Shown: positions 41,905 through 50,914, counted from the stretch's first letter. The stretch is DNA of 64,000 nt from Clostridia bacterium (GCA_900769875.1 CAAGII010000040.1:18347-82346), one strand, 5' to 3'. Program-made: numbers and translations. Notes: generated by a model from the letters alone, not told the origin.

Positions 41905-42921
41905 TCAAACGCCGGGCAGCGCGGGGCAGAGAACGTCCGGCAGCTCCAGCGCCGACGCGGCACGCAGCTCGCACCCGTCCTGAGAGAAGCGTCCGTCCTC
42001 ATCCAGCAGGCAGCTCAGTATGCCCGCCGCGCGCCCTGCCGCGGTATCCAGCGGACGGTCGCCGATCATCACAGCCTCCGCGGGGCAGATCGCGTGGCGA
42101 CGCAGCAAATGGAGGCAGCTGTCCGGCGCGGGCTTGCGCGCAAAGCCGTCCTCCGATGTGACGGCGTCGGTGAAGTAGCGCATGAGTCCGGCCTTTTCCA
42201 GCATGTCGAGTGCGGAACGATCCCGGTGCGTCACCAGATAGTGCCTGCCGCCCATGGCCGAAAGCCGCGCAAGCGCCTGCGGAATACCCCGCACCGGCTG
42301 CAGGGCGGATGCGTCCATCAGCGCGTTTTCACGCCGCCACGCCGCCTCCAGCTCATCGCGCTTCACGCCGCCCGAGCGTGCCACCTCGCTGATCGCGTCC
42401 GCAAGGCAGCCCTTGAGCAGGTCAAGCGCGCGAGCGGTGGTCACGTTCACGCCAAGGCTCGCCGCAGCACGCACCAGCGTGCGGCTCATCGCGGGATAGG
42501 TATCCATCAGCGTACCGTCAAAGTCCCAAAAAAAGTGCCGAAGCGGCGGCTCATTGAGCGCCAGCGCGCGTGCCACCGGCTCATCAGCCGGGCAGAAGGG
42601 CAGCGCAAGCATGGCGCGCGGCGATACAAAGCGCGCCTCCTCATGCTCGGTCAGCACAGGCTCGCCCTCCGTGCGGCATGAGAGGAACGTAAAGCGAATG
42701 CCCTCCTCCTCCCGCTCGCATACGGGTCGAACGCCGGTGACGGGCAGGTGCAGCTCCTCCATCAGCTCACGCTCAAGGCAGGCGCATGCCGTCTCGTTTT
42801 GCTCGCGCTTACCGCCGGGAAATTCCCACAGGTGCGCGTTCCTGCGACCTTCGCCGCGCTTGCAGACGAGAATGCTGCCGTCCGCGCGGCGGATGATGCC
42901 TGCCGATACCTCAAGCTTCAT
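41905..42921 (-). CDS. Nudix (MutT-like) and HAD phosphatase fusion protein
   Basis: 338 residues. Residues 1-130 are a MutT/8-oxo-dGTPase-like Nudix domain (CKRGEGRRNAHLWEFPGGK, box GGKREQNETACACLERELMEE; the box Gly is replaced by His). Residues 140-330 are a HAD hydrolase with FFWDFDGTLMDT, VTHRDR, KPAP and MIGDRPLDTAAGRAAG. Together it could remove pyrophosphate and then phosphate from a damaged nucleotide. The ATG at 42921 lies within the end of the MATE gene (11-base overlap), so translation is coupled. Confidence 0.87.
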   Translation of the reverse strand: MKLEVSAGIIRRADGSILVCKRGEGRRNAHLWEFPGGKREQNETACACLERELMEELHLPVTGVRPVCEREEEGIRFTFLSCRTEGEPVLTEHEEARFVSPRAMLALPFCPADEPVARALALNEPPLRHFFWDFDGTLMDTYPAMSRTLVRAAASLGVNVTTARALDLLKGCLADAISEVARSGGVKRDELEAAWRRENALMDASALQPVRGIPQALARLSAMGGRHYLVTHRDRSALDMLEKAGLMRYFTDAVTSEDGFARKPAPDSCLHLLRRHAICPAEAVMIGDRPLDTAAGRAAGILSCLLDEDGRFSQDGCELRAASALELPDVLCPALPGV

Positions 42922-44311
42922 GCGGTTCGTCCACCTTTCTGTCCGGCATTGCCTTGAGCTGCCTGAGAATGCCGCTGACAATCCACACGGTGACCGCGAA
43001 GGTGGCGGCGTCCGCCGCGGGCTGCGCAAGCTGCAGACCCACAAGCCCCAGCAGGCGCGGGAGCGTGAGCAGCATCGGCGCAAGGAAGATGCCCTGACGC
43101 GCGCTGGCAATCAGCGTTGCGCGCACGCCAAAGCCGATGGACTGCGTGAACATATTGCTCATCACGATGTAGCCCCAGAGCGGTATGGTACAAAGCTGCA
43201 GCCTGAGCGCCGTCACGCCGATGCGGATAACCTCCGCGTCACCGCGCCGGAAGGCTGCAACCACGGGCTCCGCCGCCAGCATGGCCCCGACGCCCAACAC
43301 CAGCAGAATGCACGTGGACACCCTGACGCAGTACCAGTACGCTTCCCGCACGCGGCTGTAGCGTCCCGCGCCGTAGCAGAAGCTGCACACCGGCTGGAAG
43401 CCCTGCCCAAATCCAACCACCGTGGCATTGATGAACATCACGATGCGGCCCACAATGGTCATGGCGGCGATCGCGGGATCGCCCCACGCGCCGGCGATAT
43501 TGTTGAGCAGTGCGGTGGACACCGCCGCAATCCCCTGCCTGCCCATGGAGGGCATGCCGTTGTAGAGAATGCGCCCATAGAGCCTAAGCGAGGGCCGGAA
43601 GCAGCGCAGCGTGACATGCAGCGTATCCCTGCGCAGATTGGTCATTGCCAGCAGAATGCAGAAGGATACCACCTGACTGACGGCGGTGGCAATGGCCGCC
43701 CCGGCTGTGCCAAGGCCGCAGCCGAAGATGAGGATGGGATCAAGCGCCATATTGAGCAGGCCGCCCGTGCCCACGCCGATCATGGCATAGAGCGCCAATC
43801 CCTGAAAGCGGAGGAGGTTATTCATCACCAGCGTGCCCATCATGAAGGGCGCGGCGTAGAACACATAGGACGCATACGCGCGGGCATGGGGCAGGATGGT
43901 ATCCGTTGCGCCCAGCAGGCGGATGAGGGGCTCTGAAAAGACATTGCCAAGCACCGCGATGACAAGCCCCGCCAAAATCGCCGTGATCACCGCGACGGAC
44001 GCATACACGTTTGCCTCCTCCTGCCTCCCCGCACCAAGCAGACGGCTCATGTTCGCGCCGCTGCCCATGCCGATGGTGAAGGCAAGCGCTTGAATCATCG
44101 CCATCGCCGAAAAAAGCACGCCCACCGCGGCCGCAGCCGACGTGCCGTCGCCGCCCATGCTGATCTGCCCCACGAAGTAGGTATCCGCCATATTGTACAC
44201 GCTCGTGATGAGCATGGAAACGATGGTCGGTACCGCAAGACGCGGAATCACGCGCCCGATGGGCTGATGGAGCATCATATCCGCGCGGGCGTTCCTGGCT
44301 GCATGTGACAC
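42911..44311 (-). CDS. MATE family efflux transporter
   Basis: 466 residues with about twelve membrane segments; PTIVSMLITSVYNMADTYFV and GMGSGANMSRLLG belong to the DinF/NorM-like MATE group. The GTG at 44311 follows GGGAGG by 7 bases; TTG further upstream overlaps that site. It heads an operon with the Nudix-HAD fusion. The leader contains a Spo0A-box-like palindrome (44380-44397) and no evident sigma-A promoter. Substrate unknown. Confidence 0.9.
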   Translation of the reverse strand: MSHAARNARADMMLHQPIGRVIPRLAVPTIVSMLITSVYNMADTYFVGQISMGGDGTSAAAAVGVLFSAMAMIQALAFTIGMGSGANMSRLLGAGRQEEANVYASVAVITAILAGLVIAVLGNVFSEPLIRLLGATDTILPHARAYASYVFYAAPFMMGTLVMNNLLRFQGLALYAMIGVGTGGLLNMALDPILIFGCGLGTAGAAIATAVSQVVSFCILLAMTNLRRDTLHVTLRCFRPSLRLYGRILYNGMPSMGRQGIAAVSTALLNNIAGAWGDPAIAAMTIVGRIVMFINATVVGFGQGFQPVCSFCYGAGRYSRVREAYWYCVRVSTCILLVLGVGAMLAAEPVVAAFRRGDAEVIRIGVTALRLQLCTIPLWGYIVMSNMFTQSIGFGVRATLIASARQGIFLAPMLLTLPRLLGLVGLQLAQPAADAATFAVTVWIVSGILRQLKAMPDRKVDEPHEA

Positions 44312-44379
44312 GCTGTATCCTCCCAAAAATATCTTGAGCTGCCGACCATCGCAGGACGCAGCATGGTCAGACAGACGTT

Positions 44380-44397
44380 GGTTTGTTTCGACAAACC
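44380..44397 (-). promoter_or_regulatory. candidate Spo0A box within an 18-base palindrome
   Basis: On the minus strand, GGTTTGTCGAAACAAACC. TTTGTCGAAAC matches the 11-base 0A box TTTGTCGAAAA in 10 positions, including the TGTCGAA core. It lies between the divergent MATE and rRNA methyltransferase genes. The arms GGTTTGT/ACAAACC are self-complementary, so another repressor could also use it. Confidence 0.5.
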
Positions 44398-44401
44398 GTA
44401 C

Positions 44402-44439
44402 CGAAATCCTGCCGCGTTCGCGCCCTTTGCAGGATTTCG
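44402..44439. repeat. perfect 11-base inverted repeat in the divergent spacer
   Basis: CGAAATCCTGC and GCAGGATTTCG are exact complements separated by 16 bases, starting 4 bases after the 0A-like palindrome. No T-run follows. It may be a leader hairpin of the methyltransferase gene or an operator. Confidence 0.55.
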
Positions 44440-44490
44440 CGTAACAGGCGGCGAATCAAGCCAGCATGCCAGAAAGGAGGAGGAAGGCGC

Positions 44491-45396
44491 ATGCTTCCTG
44501 TTGTTCCGCCCCTGATGCTTACGCAGCTCAATGGCCAGTACGGCGAAGAAATGACGAAGGAGATCGTCGAAGGCTTCCGCCACACGCGCCCCGTGACGCT
44601 GCGCGTCAACCGGCTGCGTGCCTCGCGCGAGGAGGTAACGCGCGCCCTTGCGGAGGCGGATATCCGTTTCGAGCCGGTTTCGTGGTACGAGGACGCGCTG
44701 GTGCTGCCGGATGCGCATGCCGAGGCGGTGCGTTCGCTCCCGCTCTATGAACGCGGCAGTATCTATCTGCAGAGCCTTTCCGCCATGGTGCCTCCGCTGG
44801 TGCTGCAGCCCCGGCCCGACGAAACGATTCTGGACATGGCGGCAGCGCCCGGCGGCAAGACCACCCAGATGGCTGCCATGACGGGCGGCAGGGCGCAGAT
44901 CACCGCCTGCGAAAAAAACAAAATCCGCGCCGACCGATTGCAATTCAATCTGGACCGGCAGGGCGCAAGGCGCTGCACCGTGATGAACACGGACGCAAGG
45001 CAGCTCGACCCGCTGTTCTCCTTCGACCGTATCCTGCTGGACGCGCCCTGCACCGGCAGCGGCACGCTCCTTTTGACCGGGAACGAGGAACAGCGGCGCA
45101 TGGACGAAAGCTGGATCAAAAAAATCACCGCCACGCAGTTTGCCATGCTGACCAAGGCCTCGCAGCTGCTCAGGCGTGGCCACGAAATGGTCTATTCCAC
45201 CTGCTCCATCATGGAGCAGGAGAATGAAGCGATGGTGGAGCGCGCCGTGCGGCAGCTGGGGCTGGAGCTTCTCCCCATTGACGGCGCTCTGCGCGACAGT
45301 CTCCCCTGCCTGCCCTCTCGCCTGCCCGAGACGCTTTGCATCAGACCCACAGCGCTGTACGAGGGCTTCTTCGTGGCAAGGCTGCGCAAAAAATAG
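44491..45396 (+). CDS. RsmB/Nop2-family RNA m5C methyltransferase (short form)
   Basis: 301 residues. YERGSIYLQSLSAMVPPLVL, LDMAAAPGGKTTQMAA (SAM site), LLDAPCTGSGT and YSTCSIMEQENE (the two catalytic cysteines) define the NOL1/NOP2/Sun fold. It lacks the C-terminal RNA-binding domain present in the paralogue at 37556, so it probably methylates a different rRNA or tRNA cytosine. A very strong AAAGGAGGAGGAAGG precedes the ATG at 44491. Monocistronic, with terminator. Confidence 0.88.
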   Translation: MLPVVPPLMLTQLNGQYGEEMTKEIVEGFRHTRPVTLRVNRLRASREEVTRALAEADIRFEPVSWYEDALVLPDAHAEAVRSLPLYERGSIYLQSLSAMVPPLVLQPRPDETILDMAAAPGGKTTQMAAMTGGRAQITACEKNKIRADRLQFNLDRQGARRCTVMNTDARQLDPLFSFDRILLDAPCTGSGTLLLTGNEEQRRMDESWIKKITATQFAMLTKASQLLRRGHEMVYSTCSIMEQENEAMVERAVRQLGLELLPIDGALRDSLPCLPSRLPETLCIRPTALYEGFFVARLRKK

Positions 45397-45404
45397 CCGT
45401 TCCA

Positions 45405-45459
45405 AATCAAAGCCGCTCCCGGCGTCCTGCATGAAGGCGCCGGGAGCGGTTTTTGATTG
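45405..45459. terminator. bidirectional terminator
   Basis: AATCAAAGCCGCTCCCGGCG pairs with CGCCGGGAGCGG followed by TTTTTGATT. A 12-base-pair GC stem with A/T flanks for both convergent genes. Confidence 0.92.
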
Positions 45460-45501
45460 TTACAGACTGTCCGATTCGGTTTCTATTGCCGCCAGGCAGG
45501 A

Positions 45502-47253
45502 TTACTTGTCGCCGTCCTGCTGCAGCTCGTCCTTGGCCTGCTCGACCTCTTGCCTGGAGGGCAGCTCGCCCATGCCGCGGTTGGAGTCGATGATGCGATG
45601 CTCCTCGTCCTCATCCTCGTCATCCTCGTCCGCGTCGTCGTCCCTGTGACGGGCCTCATAGTTGCGGGTGCTGGGCACATCCAGGCTTGCCAGCGCGTTC
45701 TTCTTTTCGCTGCGCTGCTTCGCCCGCATCACCAGCGCCGTCACAACAAGCGCGGCACCGGCAATCGCCAGCAGCGCAAAGACCAGACCCGCGCCGCCGA
45801 TGACACGCTGCACGCCAGCGTAGGCGTTGGGCAGTGACTGGGGAATCTGCTCATACTTGGGCTGGGAGGGCGCGATGATCGGCACCTCCGTGGGCACGGG
45901 GGTGGGCGCGGCATGCGCGATATTGACGATGTTGGAATCGAAATACTTCGTTTCGTTCAGCTGATCGCGCACAGAGGCGATAAACTGGAAGCGGCCGGGA
46001 TCATTGATTTCCGCGTCTCGCACAAAGTAGCGGGTTTCGCCGGCCTTGATGCTGTCAAAGGTATGCAGCGTCACGCCGGAGGCCGCTACCGTCACCTTGC
46101 CCGCGTCGGTGGCGCTGGTATTGGTGACATACACGGTGAACTTGACCACGCCGGGCAGGGTGTAGATGGTGTCGTGATCGACCTTCGCCTCCACGCGCAG
46201 GCTCACCTCGCGGGTGGGATCCATCAGCGTCAGCGTCAGCCGGTCGGCCACCGCCTCCGCCACGCTGCCGTTGCTGCCCTCGCCGCGCACAGTGAAGCGG
46301 TAGTCCACGGTATCCTGCATGGTGACCTCGTATTCAAGCGTCACAGCCTTGCCCGCGGGCACGGTCTGCCCGGAGAAGATCTCGCCCAGCATGTCGTCCG
46401 TCACGCTCACGCCGGTGTAATCGCTCTTGCCGGAGTTCTGCAGCTTGATGGTCAGCAGCACCTTTTCGCCCGCAAGGCCGCCCTTCTTGTCCGCCGTCAC
46501 GGTGCAGGAGAGGTAGGACTTGCCGTACTTGATGGTGGCGGATTCCTTGCTGGCCTTGTACTGCTTGCCATTGGCGGTATAGGTGATGGAGGCCTTGGAG
46601 GTCATGTTGCTCTTGCCCATCTTGGCGGTGAAGGTATAGCTGGCCTTCTCGCCCACGGGAATGCTGGCAATCACGGCCGGCTTGCTGGCAATGGTCTTGT
46701 TTTCGGTGATGGTGAAGTCGGTAATGGGGAAGGTGCCAGTGTTCACCACATCATAGGTCACGGTGATCTCCTGACCCTCGCTGGCGGTGGTAGGCACGAT
46801 GGTGCGGTTGATTTCCACATCCACCACGCCGCCGGTGTACACGATCTCCTTGGCGAAGCTCTTGCGCTTCTCAATCAGCTCGCCCTCGTCGCCCGTGATC
46901 GGATACACGGCGCGGAAGGCAAGGCGGCCTTCCTCCAGCTGCTCCTGCGTCACGTGCCATGTGCCGCGCCAGCTTTTGGATTCACCGGCGGCAAGCACGG
47001 GCTCGCCGAACTCCTCCACCTGCGTCCCGTCCGGGAAGTACAGCCTGAACGCGCCGGGCAGCTCGCTGTCGCCCGTGTTGGTCACCTTGATGGCCACATC
47101 CACGTCTGCCGGCGCGGTGAAGGTCTTTTCGCTCAGATCCATTTCGAGCCTGATCGGGTCGGTCACCGCAAGAGCGGTCACGCTCGTCAACAAAAGCCCC
47201 AGCGCCAGCGCCAGGAACGCCATCCAGCGTACGGTCGCGATGTATCTCTTCAT
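45502..47253 (-). CDS. large surface protein with repeated CARDB/DUF11-like domains and an acidic cytoplasmic tail
   Basis: 583 residues: signal peptide (WMAFLALALGLLLTSVTALA), then about four beta-sandwich repeats of the CARDB/BACON type (each with a VTNTG.. or LQNSGKSDYTG strand, as in DVAIKVTNTGDSELPGAF). A Pro-rich spacer with PTPVPTEVP precedes one membrane helix (about 480-505) and a tail with an Asp/Glu run (DDDADEDDEDEDEE). It is topologically like other clostridial membrane-anchored surface proteins of unknown role. Only a weak ribosome site precedes the ATG. It has its own promoter 120 bases upstream. Confidence 0.72.
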   Translation of the reverse strand: MKRYIATVRWMAFLALALGLLLTSVTALAVTDPIRLEMDLSEKTFTAPADVDVAIKVTNTGDSELPGAFRLYFPDGTQVEEFGEPVLAAGESKSWRGTWHVTQEQLEEGRLAFRAVYPITGDEGELIEKRKSFAKEIVYTGGVVDVEINRTIVPTTASEGQEITVTYDVVNTGTFPITDFTITENKTIASKPAVIASIPVGEKASYTFTAKMGKSNMTSKASITYTANGKQYKASKESATIKYGKSYLSCTVTADKKGGLAGEKVLLTIKLQNSGKSDYTGVSVTDDMLGEIFSGQTVPAGKAVTLEYEVTMQDTVDYRFTVRGEGSNGSVAEAVADRLTLTLMDPTREVSLRVEAKVDHDTIYTLPGVVKFTVYVTNTSATDAGKVTVAASGVTLHTFDSIKAGETRYFVRDAEINDPGRFQFIASVRDQLNETKYFDSNIVNIAHAAPTPVPTEVPIIAPSQPKYEQIPQSLPNAYAGVQRVIGGAGLVFALLAIAGAALVVTALVMRAKQRSEKKNALASLDVPSTRNYEARHRDDDADEDDEDEDEEHRIIDSNRGMGELPSRQEVEQAKDELQQDGDK

Positions 47254-47350
47254 ATTTCTTCACACCGGACGGAGCAGCCTCCGCCCGTCCCTCCTTCTGC
47301 GCTCCGCCGCAGCACGATCTGCGGACAGATGGATAGAGCCTTGCTATCCT

Positions 47351-47380
47351 ATTGTACTCGCGAAGGTGGGTTCGTGTCAA
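47351..47380 (-). promoter_or_regulatory. sigma-A promoter of the surface-protein gene
   Basis: On the minus strand: TTGACA, 18 bases, TACAAT. The leader to the start at 47253 is about 90 bases. Confidence 0.75.
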
Positions 47381-47466
47381 GTCAATGTGCCCCTGTTCGT
47401 ACAAATTTCCATTTGTTTCACGCCCGTTCCGACAATCGCCACGCAGGGAAAATATTTCTTCCCCGC

Positions 47467-47495
47467 TTGACAGCGGCGCGCTTCCCCTGTATAAT
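47467..47495 (+). promoter_or_regulatory. consensus sigma-A promoter of the mannan-oligosaccharide operon
   Basis: TTGACA (47467-47472), exactly 17 bases, TATAAT (47490-47495). A perfect promoter such as this normally needs a repressor; a LacI-type gene is the second gene of the operon. Confidence 0.92.
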
Positions 47496-47499
47496 GGAC

Positions 47500-47511
47500 T
47501 TAACAGTTAGC
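47500..47511 (+). promoter_or_regulatory. candidate operator O1 of the mannan operon
   Basis: TTAACAGTTAGC, containing the palindrome TAACAGTTA, begins 5 bases after the -10 and would cover the transcription start. Its near twin lies at 47579-47590. Confidence 0.55.
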
Positions 47512-47578
47512 CTTACGATAACGCGCTCCATCACCCTGTCGGTTCACCAACCATTGCCGCACAGGAAGACGCGATTGG

Positions 47579-47590
47579 TTTACTGTTAGC
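47579..47590 (+). promoter_or_regulatory. candidate operator O2 of the mannan operon
   Basis: TTTACTGTTAGC matches O1 in 10 of 12 bases (shared pattern TTWACWGTTAGC). It lies 79 bases downstream of O1, allowing repression by looping or by a transcription roadblock. Confidence 0.5.
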
Positions 47591-47628
47591 TTACAGCGTG
47601 AGGAGCGCCTGAGCACGGAGGTTCAGTG

Positions 47629-49821
47629 ATGACAGAAATCCTTCAATGCGGCGCGCAGTTCCATCTGCGCAACGACCGCATCAGCTACAGCCTGTATCTG
47701 CTTGAGGGCGGCATCCCCATGCACCTGTACTTCGGCAGGCGCGTGGAGCGGCTCAGCCCTGTGCCTTTCCTGCGCCGCGCGGGTCTTGCGACAGACGGCA
47801 GCTTCTCCATGCAGGAGTGTAGCCTCGACCATGTGCCGCAGGAGTACCCGCAGTACGGTCTGGGCGAAATGCGCGAGGGCGCGCTGACGGTGCGCCTGGC
47901 GGACGGCACCGCCACAAGCGACCTGCGCTTCGTTTCCGCCGGTGTAACGGACGGAAAGTGCGCGCTGCGCGGCTTGCCCGCCACCTTCGGCACGGACTGC
48001 AAAACGCTGACAATCACGCTCCGCGACAGCCTGACCGGACTTGAGGCGCTGCTGCGCTACACCGTGTTTGACGACTGCGATGTGATCGCCCGCTCCGCCG
48101 AGCTGCGCAACACGTCAAGCCAGACGATCACGCTCGAGCGCGCCTATAGCCTCTGCCTTGACCTGCCCACCATGGACTGGGAGCTGATCACGCTTTCCGG
48201 CGCATGGGCGCGCGAGCGCGAGCTGATCCGCCGCCCGCTCTGCCTTGGCGAAACCAGCGTCAGCAGCCTGCGCGGCTGCTCCAGCCTGCAGACCTCGCCC
48301 TTCATGGCGCTTGTCCGCCGTGAAACCACCGAGCGGCAGGGCGAAGCCATCGGCATGGCGCTGGTGTACTCCGGAAGCTTCTACGCCGGCGTGACGTGCG
48401 ACCACAACCGCACCGTGCGCGCCATGATGGGCATCAACGACCGGGGATTCGGCTGGCAGCTGGAGAAGGGCGAAAGCTTCCAGACGCCCGAGGCGCTGCT
48501 TGTGTACTCGCAGGAGGGACTTGGCGGCATGAGCGCGCAGTTCCACCGCATCTGCGCCCAGCATCTTACGCGCGGCAGGTACCGGGACGCGGATCGACCG
48601 ATCCTCCTCAACAACTGGGAGGCAACCTATTTCGGCTTTGACGAGGAGAAACTCTGCGCCATCGCCGCCACCGCTGCGGACGTCGGCGTGGAGCTGTTCG
48701 TGCTGGACGACGGATGGTTCGGTCACCGCGACGACGATCGCTCCTCGCTGGGCGACTGGACGCCCGACCCGCGCAAGCTGCCGCTGGGGCTCGGGCATCT
48801 GGCGGACCGCATTCACGGCATGGGGCTGAAGTTCGGGCTATGGTTTGAGCCGGAGATGGTTTCGCCGGATTCCGAGCTGTACCGCGCGCATCCCGACTGG
48901 TGCATCCATGTGGAGGGACGCGAGCGCATCGAGGGCCGTCATCAGCTGGTGCTGGATCTGAGCCGCGCCGATGTGCAGGAGTATGTGTACCACGCGGTGG
49001 CGGACATCCTTTCCGCCCACGGCGTCGATTATGTCAAGTGGGACATGAACCGCAACATGACCAACATCGGCTCCGCTCTCCTCCCGCCCGATAAGCAGCG
49101 CGAGGTGCCGCACCGCTACATGCTGGGTCTGTACAGCGTGCTGGAGCGCCTTGTGCAGGATTTCCCGGACGTTCTGTTTGAAAGCTGCTCCTCCGGCGGC
49201 GGGCGCTTCGATCTGGGCATGCTCTACTACATGCCGCAGACATGGTGCTCCGACGATACCGACGCGGTGGCGCGCTGCCGCATCCAGTACAGCACCTCCA
49301 TGGTGTTCCCGCCCTTCGCGATGGGCAGCCACGTCAGCGCCGTGCCCAACCATCAGACCGGGCGCGTGACCCCGCTTTCCACGCGCGGCCATGTGGCCAT
49401 GAGCGGCTGCTTCGGCTACGAGCTGGATCTGAACCGGCTGACGAGGGAGGAGCTGGAGGAGGTGCGCGCTCAGATCGCCCGCGTCAAGCGTCTGCGCCAC
49501 ACCCTGCTCTACGGAAGCTTCCACCGTCTGCTGAGCCCGTACGAGAGCATTCCCGGCGCGCCCTACGCGCACGACACGGCGTGGATCACCGTCAGCGCGG
49601 ACAAGCGCGAGGCTGTGTTCATGTACATGCGTCCCCAGAGCATGGCCAACGAGCTTCCGCCCATCGTACGCCTTGCGGGGCTTGACAGGGACATGGTCTA
49701 CGACGTCGAGGAGACCGGCGAGAGCTATACCGGCGCCGAGCTGCTTGAAAGCGGACAGTGCTTCCCGCTGCCCGGCGGCGACGCGGCCAGCGTGAGCTAC
49801 ACCCTGCGCGCGCGTCCCTGA
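47629..49821 (+). CDS. GH36 alpha-galactosidase
   Basis: 730 residues, the size of clostridial/bacillar GH36 (AgaN type). Key motifs: LFVLDDGWFG, YVKWDMNRNM with the nucleophile Asp near 470, ESCSSGGGRFDLGML and WCSDDTDA with the acid/base Asp near 542. No signal peptide, so it acts in the cytoplasm on imported alpha-galactosides, here probably the galactosyl side groups of galactomannan/galactoglucomannan oligosaccharides. The ATG at 47629 is 7 bases from GGAGG (GTG at 47626 too close). First gene of the operon. Confidence 0.95.
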   Translation: MTEILQCGAQFHLRNDRISYSLYLLEGGIPMHLYFGRRVERLSPVPFLRRAGLATDGSFSMQECSLDHVPQEYPQYGLGEMREGALTVRLADGTATSDLRFVSAGVTDGKCALRGLPATFGTDCKTLTITLRDSLTGLEALLRYTVFDDCDVIARSAELRNTSSQTITLERAYSLCLDLPTMDWELITLSGAWARERELIRRPLCLGETSVSSLRGCSSLQTSPFMALVRRETTERQGEAIGMALVYSGSFYAGVTCDHNRTVRAMMGINDRGFGWQLEKGESFQTPEALLVYSQEGLGGMSAQFHRICAQHLTRGRYRDADRPILLNNWEATYFGFDEEKLCAIAATAADVGVELFVLDDGWFGHRDDDRSSLGDWTPDPRKLPLGLGHLADRIHGMGLKFGLWFEPEMVSPDSELYRAHPDWCIHVEGRERIEGRHQLVLDLSRADVQEYVYHAVADILSAHGVDYVKWDMNRNMTNIGSALLPPDKQREVPHRYMLGLYSVLERLVQDFPDVLFESCSSGGGRFDLGMLYYMPQTWCSDDTDAVARCRIQYSTSMVFPPFAMGSHVSAVPNHQTGRVTPLSTRGHVAMSGCFGYELDLNRLTREELEEVRAQIARVKRLRHTLLYGSFHRLLSPYESIPGAPYAHDTAWITVSADKREAVFMYMRPQSMANELPPIVRLAGLDRDMVYDVEETGESYTGAELLESGQCFPLPGGDAASVSYTLRARP

Positions 49822-49864
49822 CGGGCGGCGCAAGCCCGGGAGACCCCGGAAAGGAGGTCATGCC

Positions 49865-50869
49865 ATGCGAGGCGTATCCATGCGCGACATCGCGCGGCGC
49901 GTTGGCGTCAGCGCAGTGACCGTATCCAAGGCGCTCTCCGGCAGGAGCGGCGTGAGCGAGGAGACACGCCGCCTGATTGAGAAAACCGCCGCCGATATGG
50001 GCTATGTCAACCCGCGCGACGCGCAGGCGGAAGAAGCCCGCGCCATGGATGTGGGCATTCTGGTGCCCGAACGCTATTTCGCGCCGGACGCCTACTACGC
50101 CACCATCTGCGGGCAGCTGGTGAACACGCTCAGCGCGGCGGGACACTTCGGCGTGCTGGAGCTGCTCACCGCCGGCATGGAGATGGGCGGCACGCTGCCC
50201 AACCTGCTGCGCGCGGGCAGGGTGGACGCGGTCATCCTGCTTGGGCAGCCGGACGCGGCGTACCTTCGCACGCTCACAGCCCAGAGCGTGCCGCTGGTCT
50301 TTCTTGATTTCTACGATGAGGGCGCCAGCGCGGACGCGGTGGTGGGCGACAATGCCTACGGCTGCTACCAGCTCACCAGCCACCTCATCGGGCAGGGACA
50401 CCGGGACATCGGCTTTGTCGGCAGCTGCACGGCGACCTCGTCCATCATGGACAGGTACCTTGGCTTCTACCGCGCCATGCTGATGCACGGCCTGCCCATC
50501 CGTCCCGAATGCGTGCTGCCCGACCGCGATGGCAGCGCGCGCCTGATCCAGCCGCAGCTACCGCAAAGGCTGCCTACAGCCTTTGTCTGCAACTGCGATC
50601 TGGTCGCCCTCAGAACCATTGCCCAGCTGCGCGAGCGCGGTGTGCGCGTGCCGGAGGATGTGTCCGTGGTCGGCTTTGACGACTTCTGCGCCCTGCCGGA
50701 TACCGCGCCGTCGCTCACCACCTTCCGCCTTGACACACAGGCCATGGTGCAAATCGCCGTGCGCATGGCCACGGAGCGCCGCACGGGCGTGCAGCGGCCC
50801 TTCGGGCGCGTGGTCGTCGGCGGTCAGCCCATCTACCGCAGCTCGGACGCACCGCCCTCCGTACCCTGA
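49865..50869 (+). CDS. LacI-family transcriptional regulator of the mannan operon
   Basis: 334 residues: N-terminal helix-turn-helix and hinge (MRDIARRVGVSAVTVSKALS, then SEETRRLIEKTAADMGY), then a periplasmic-binding-like ligand domain (GDNAYGCYQLTSHLIGQGHRDIGFVG; VVGFDDF near the C-terminus). The recognition helix carries TVSKAL instead of the usual TVSRVL, so an atypical operator is expected. AAAGGAGG precedes the ATG. As the second gene of the operon it would control its own synthesis, probably with a manno-oligosaccharide as inducer. Confidence 0.92.
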   Translation: MRGVSMRDIARRVGVSAVTVSKALSGRSGVSEETRRLIEKTAADMGYVNPRDAQAEEARAMDVGILVPERYFAPDAYYATICGQLVNTLSAAGHFGVLELLTAGMEMGGTLPNLLRAGRVDAVILLGQPDAAYLRTLTAQSVPLVFLDFYDEGASADAVVGDNAYGCYQLTSHLIGQGHRDIGFVGSCTATSSIMDRYLGFYRAMLMHGLPIRPECVLPDRDGSARLIQPQLPQRLPTAFVCNCDLVALRTIAQLRERGVRVPEDVSVVGFDDFCALPDTAPSLTTFRLDTQAMVQIAVRMATERRTGVQRPFGRVVVGGQPIYRSSDAPPSVP

Positions 50870-50914
50870 CACAGCAACCCTTCAGCAAAACATATAGGAA
50901 AGAGGTAGAAACTC

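Noticed and set aside
37556..45396. The two RNA methyltransferase genes as a recent duplication
   Set aside because: They share only the NOL1/NOP2 motifs, differ in length by 150 residues, and only one has the C-terminal RNA-binding domain; they are old paralogues.
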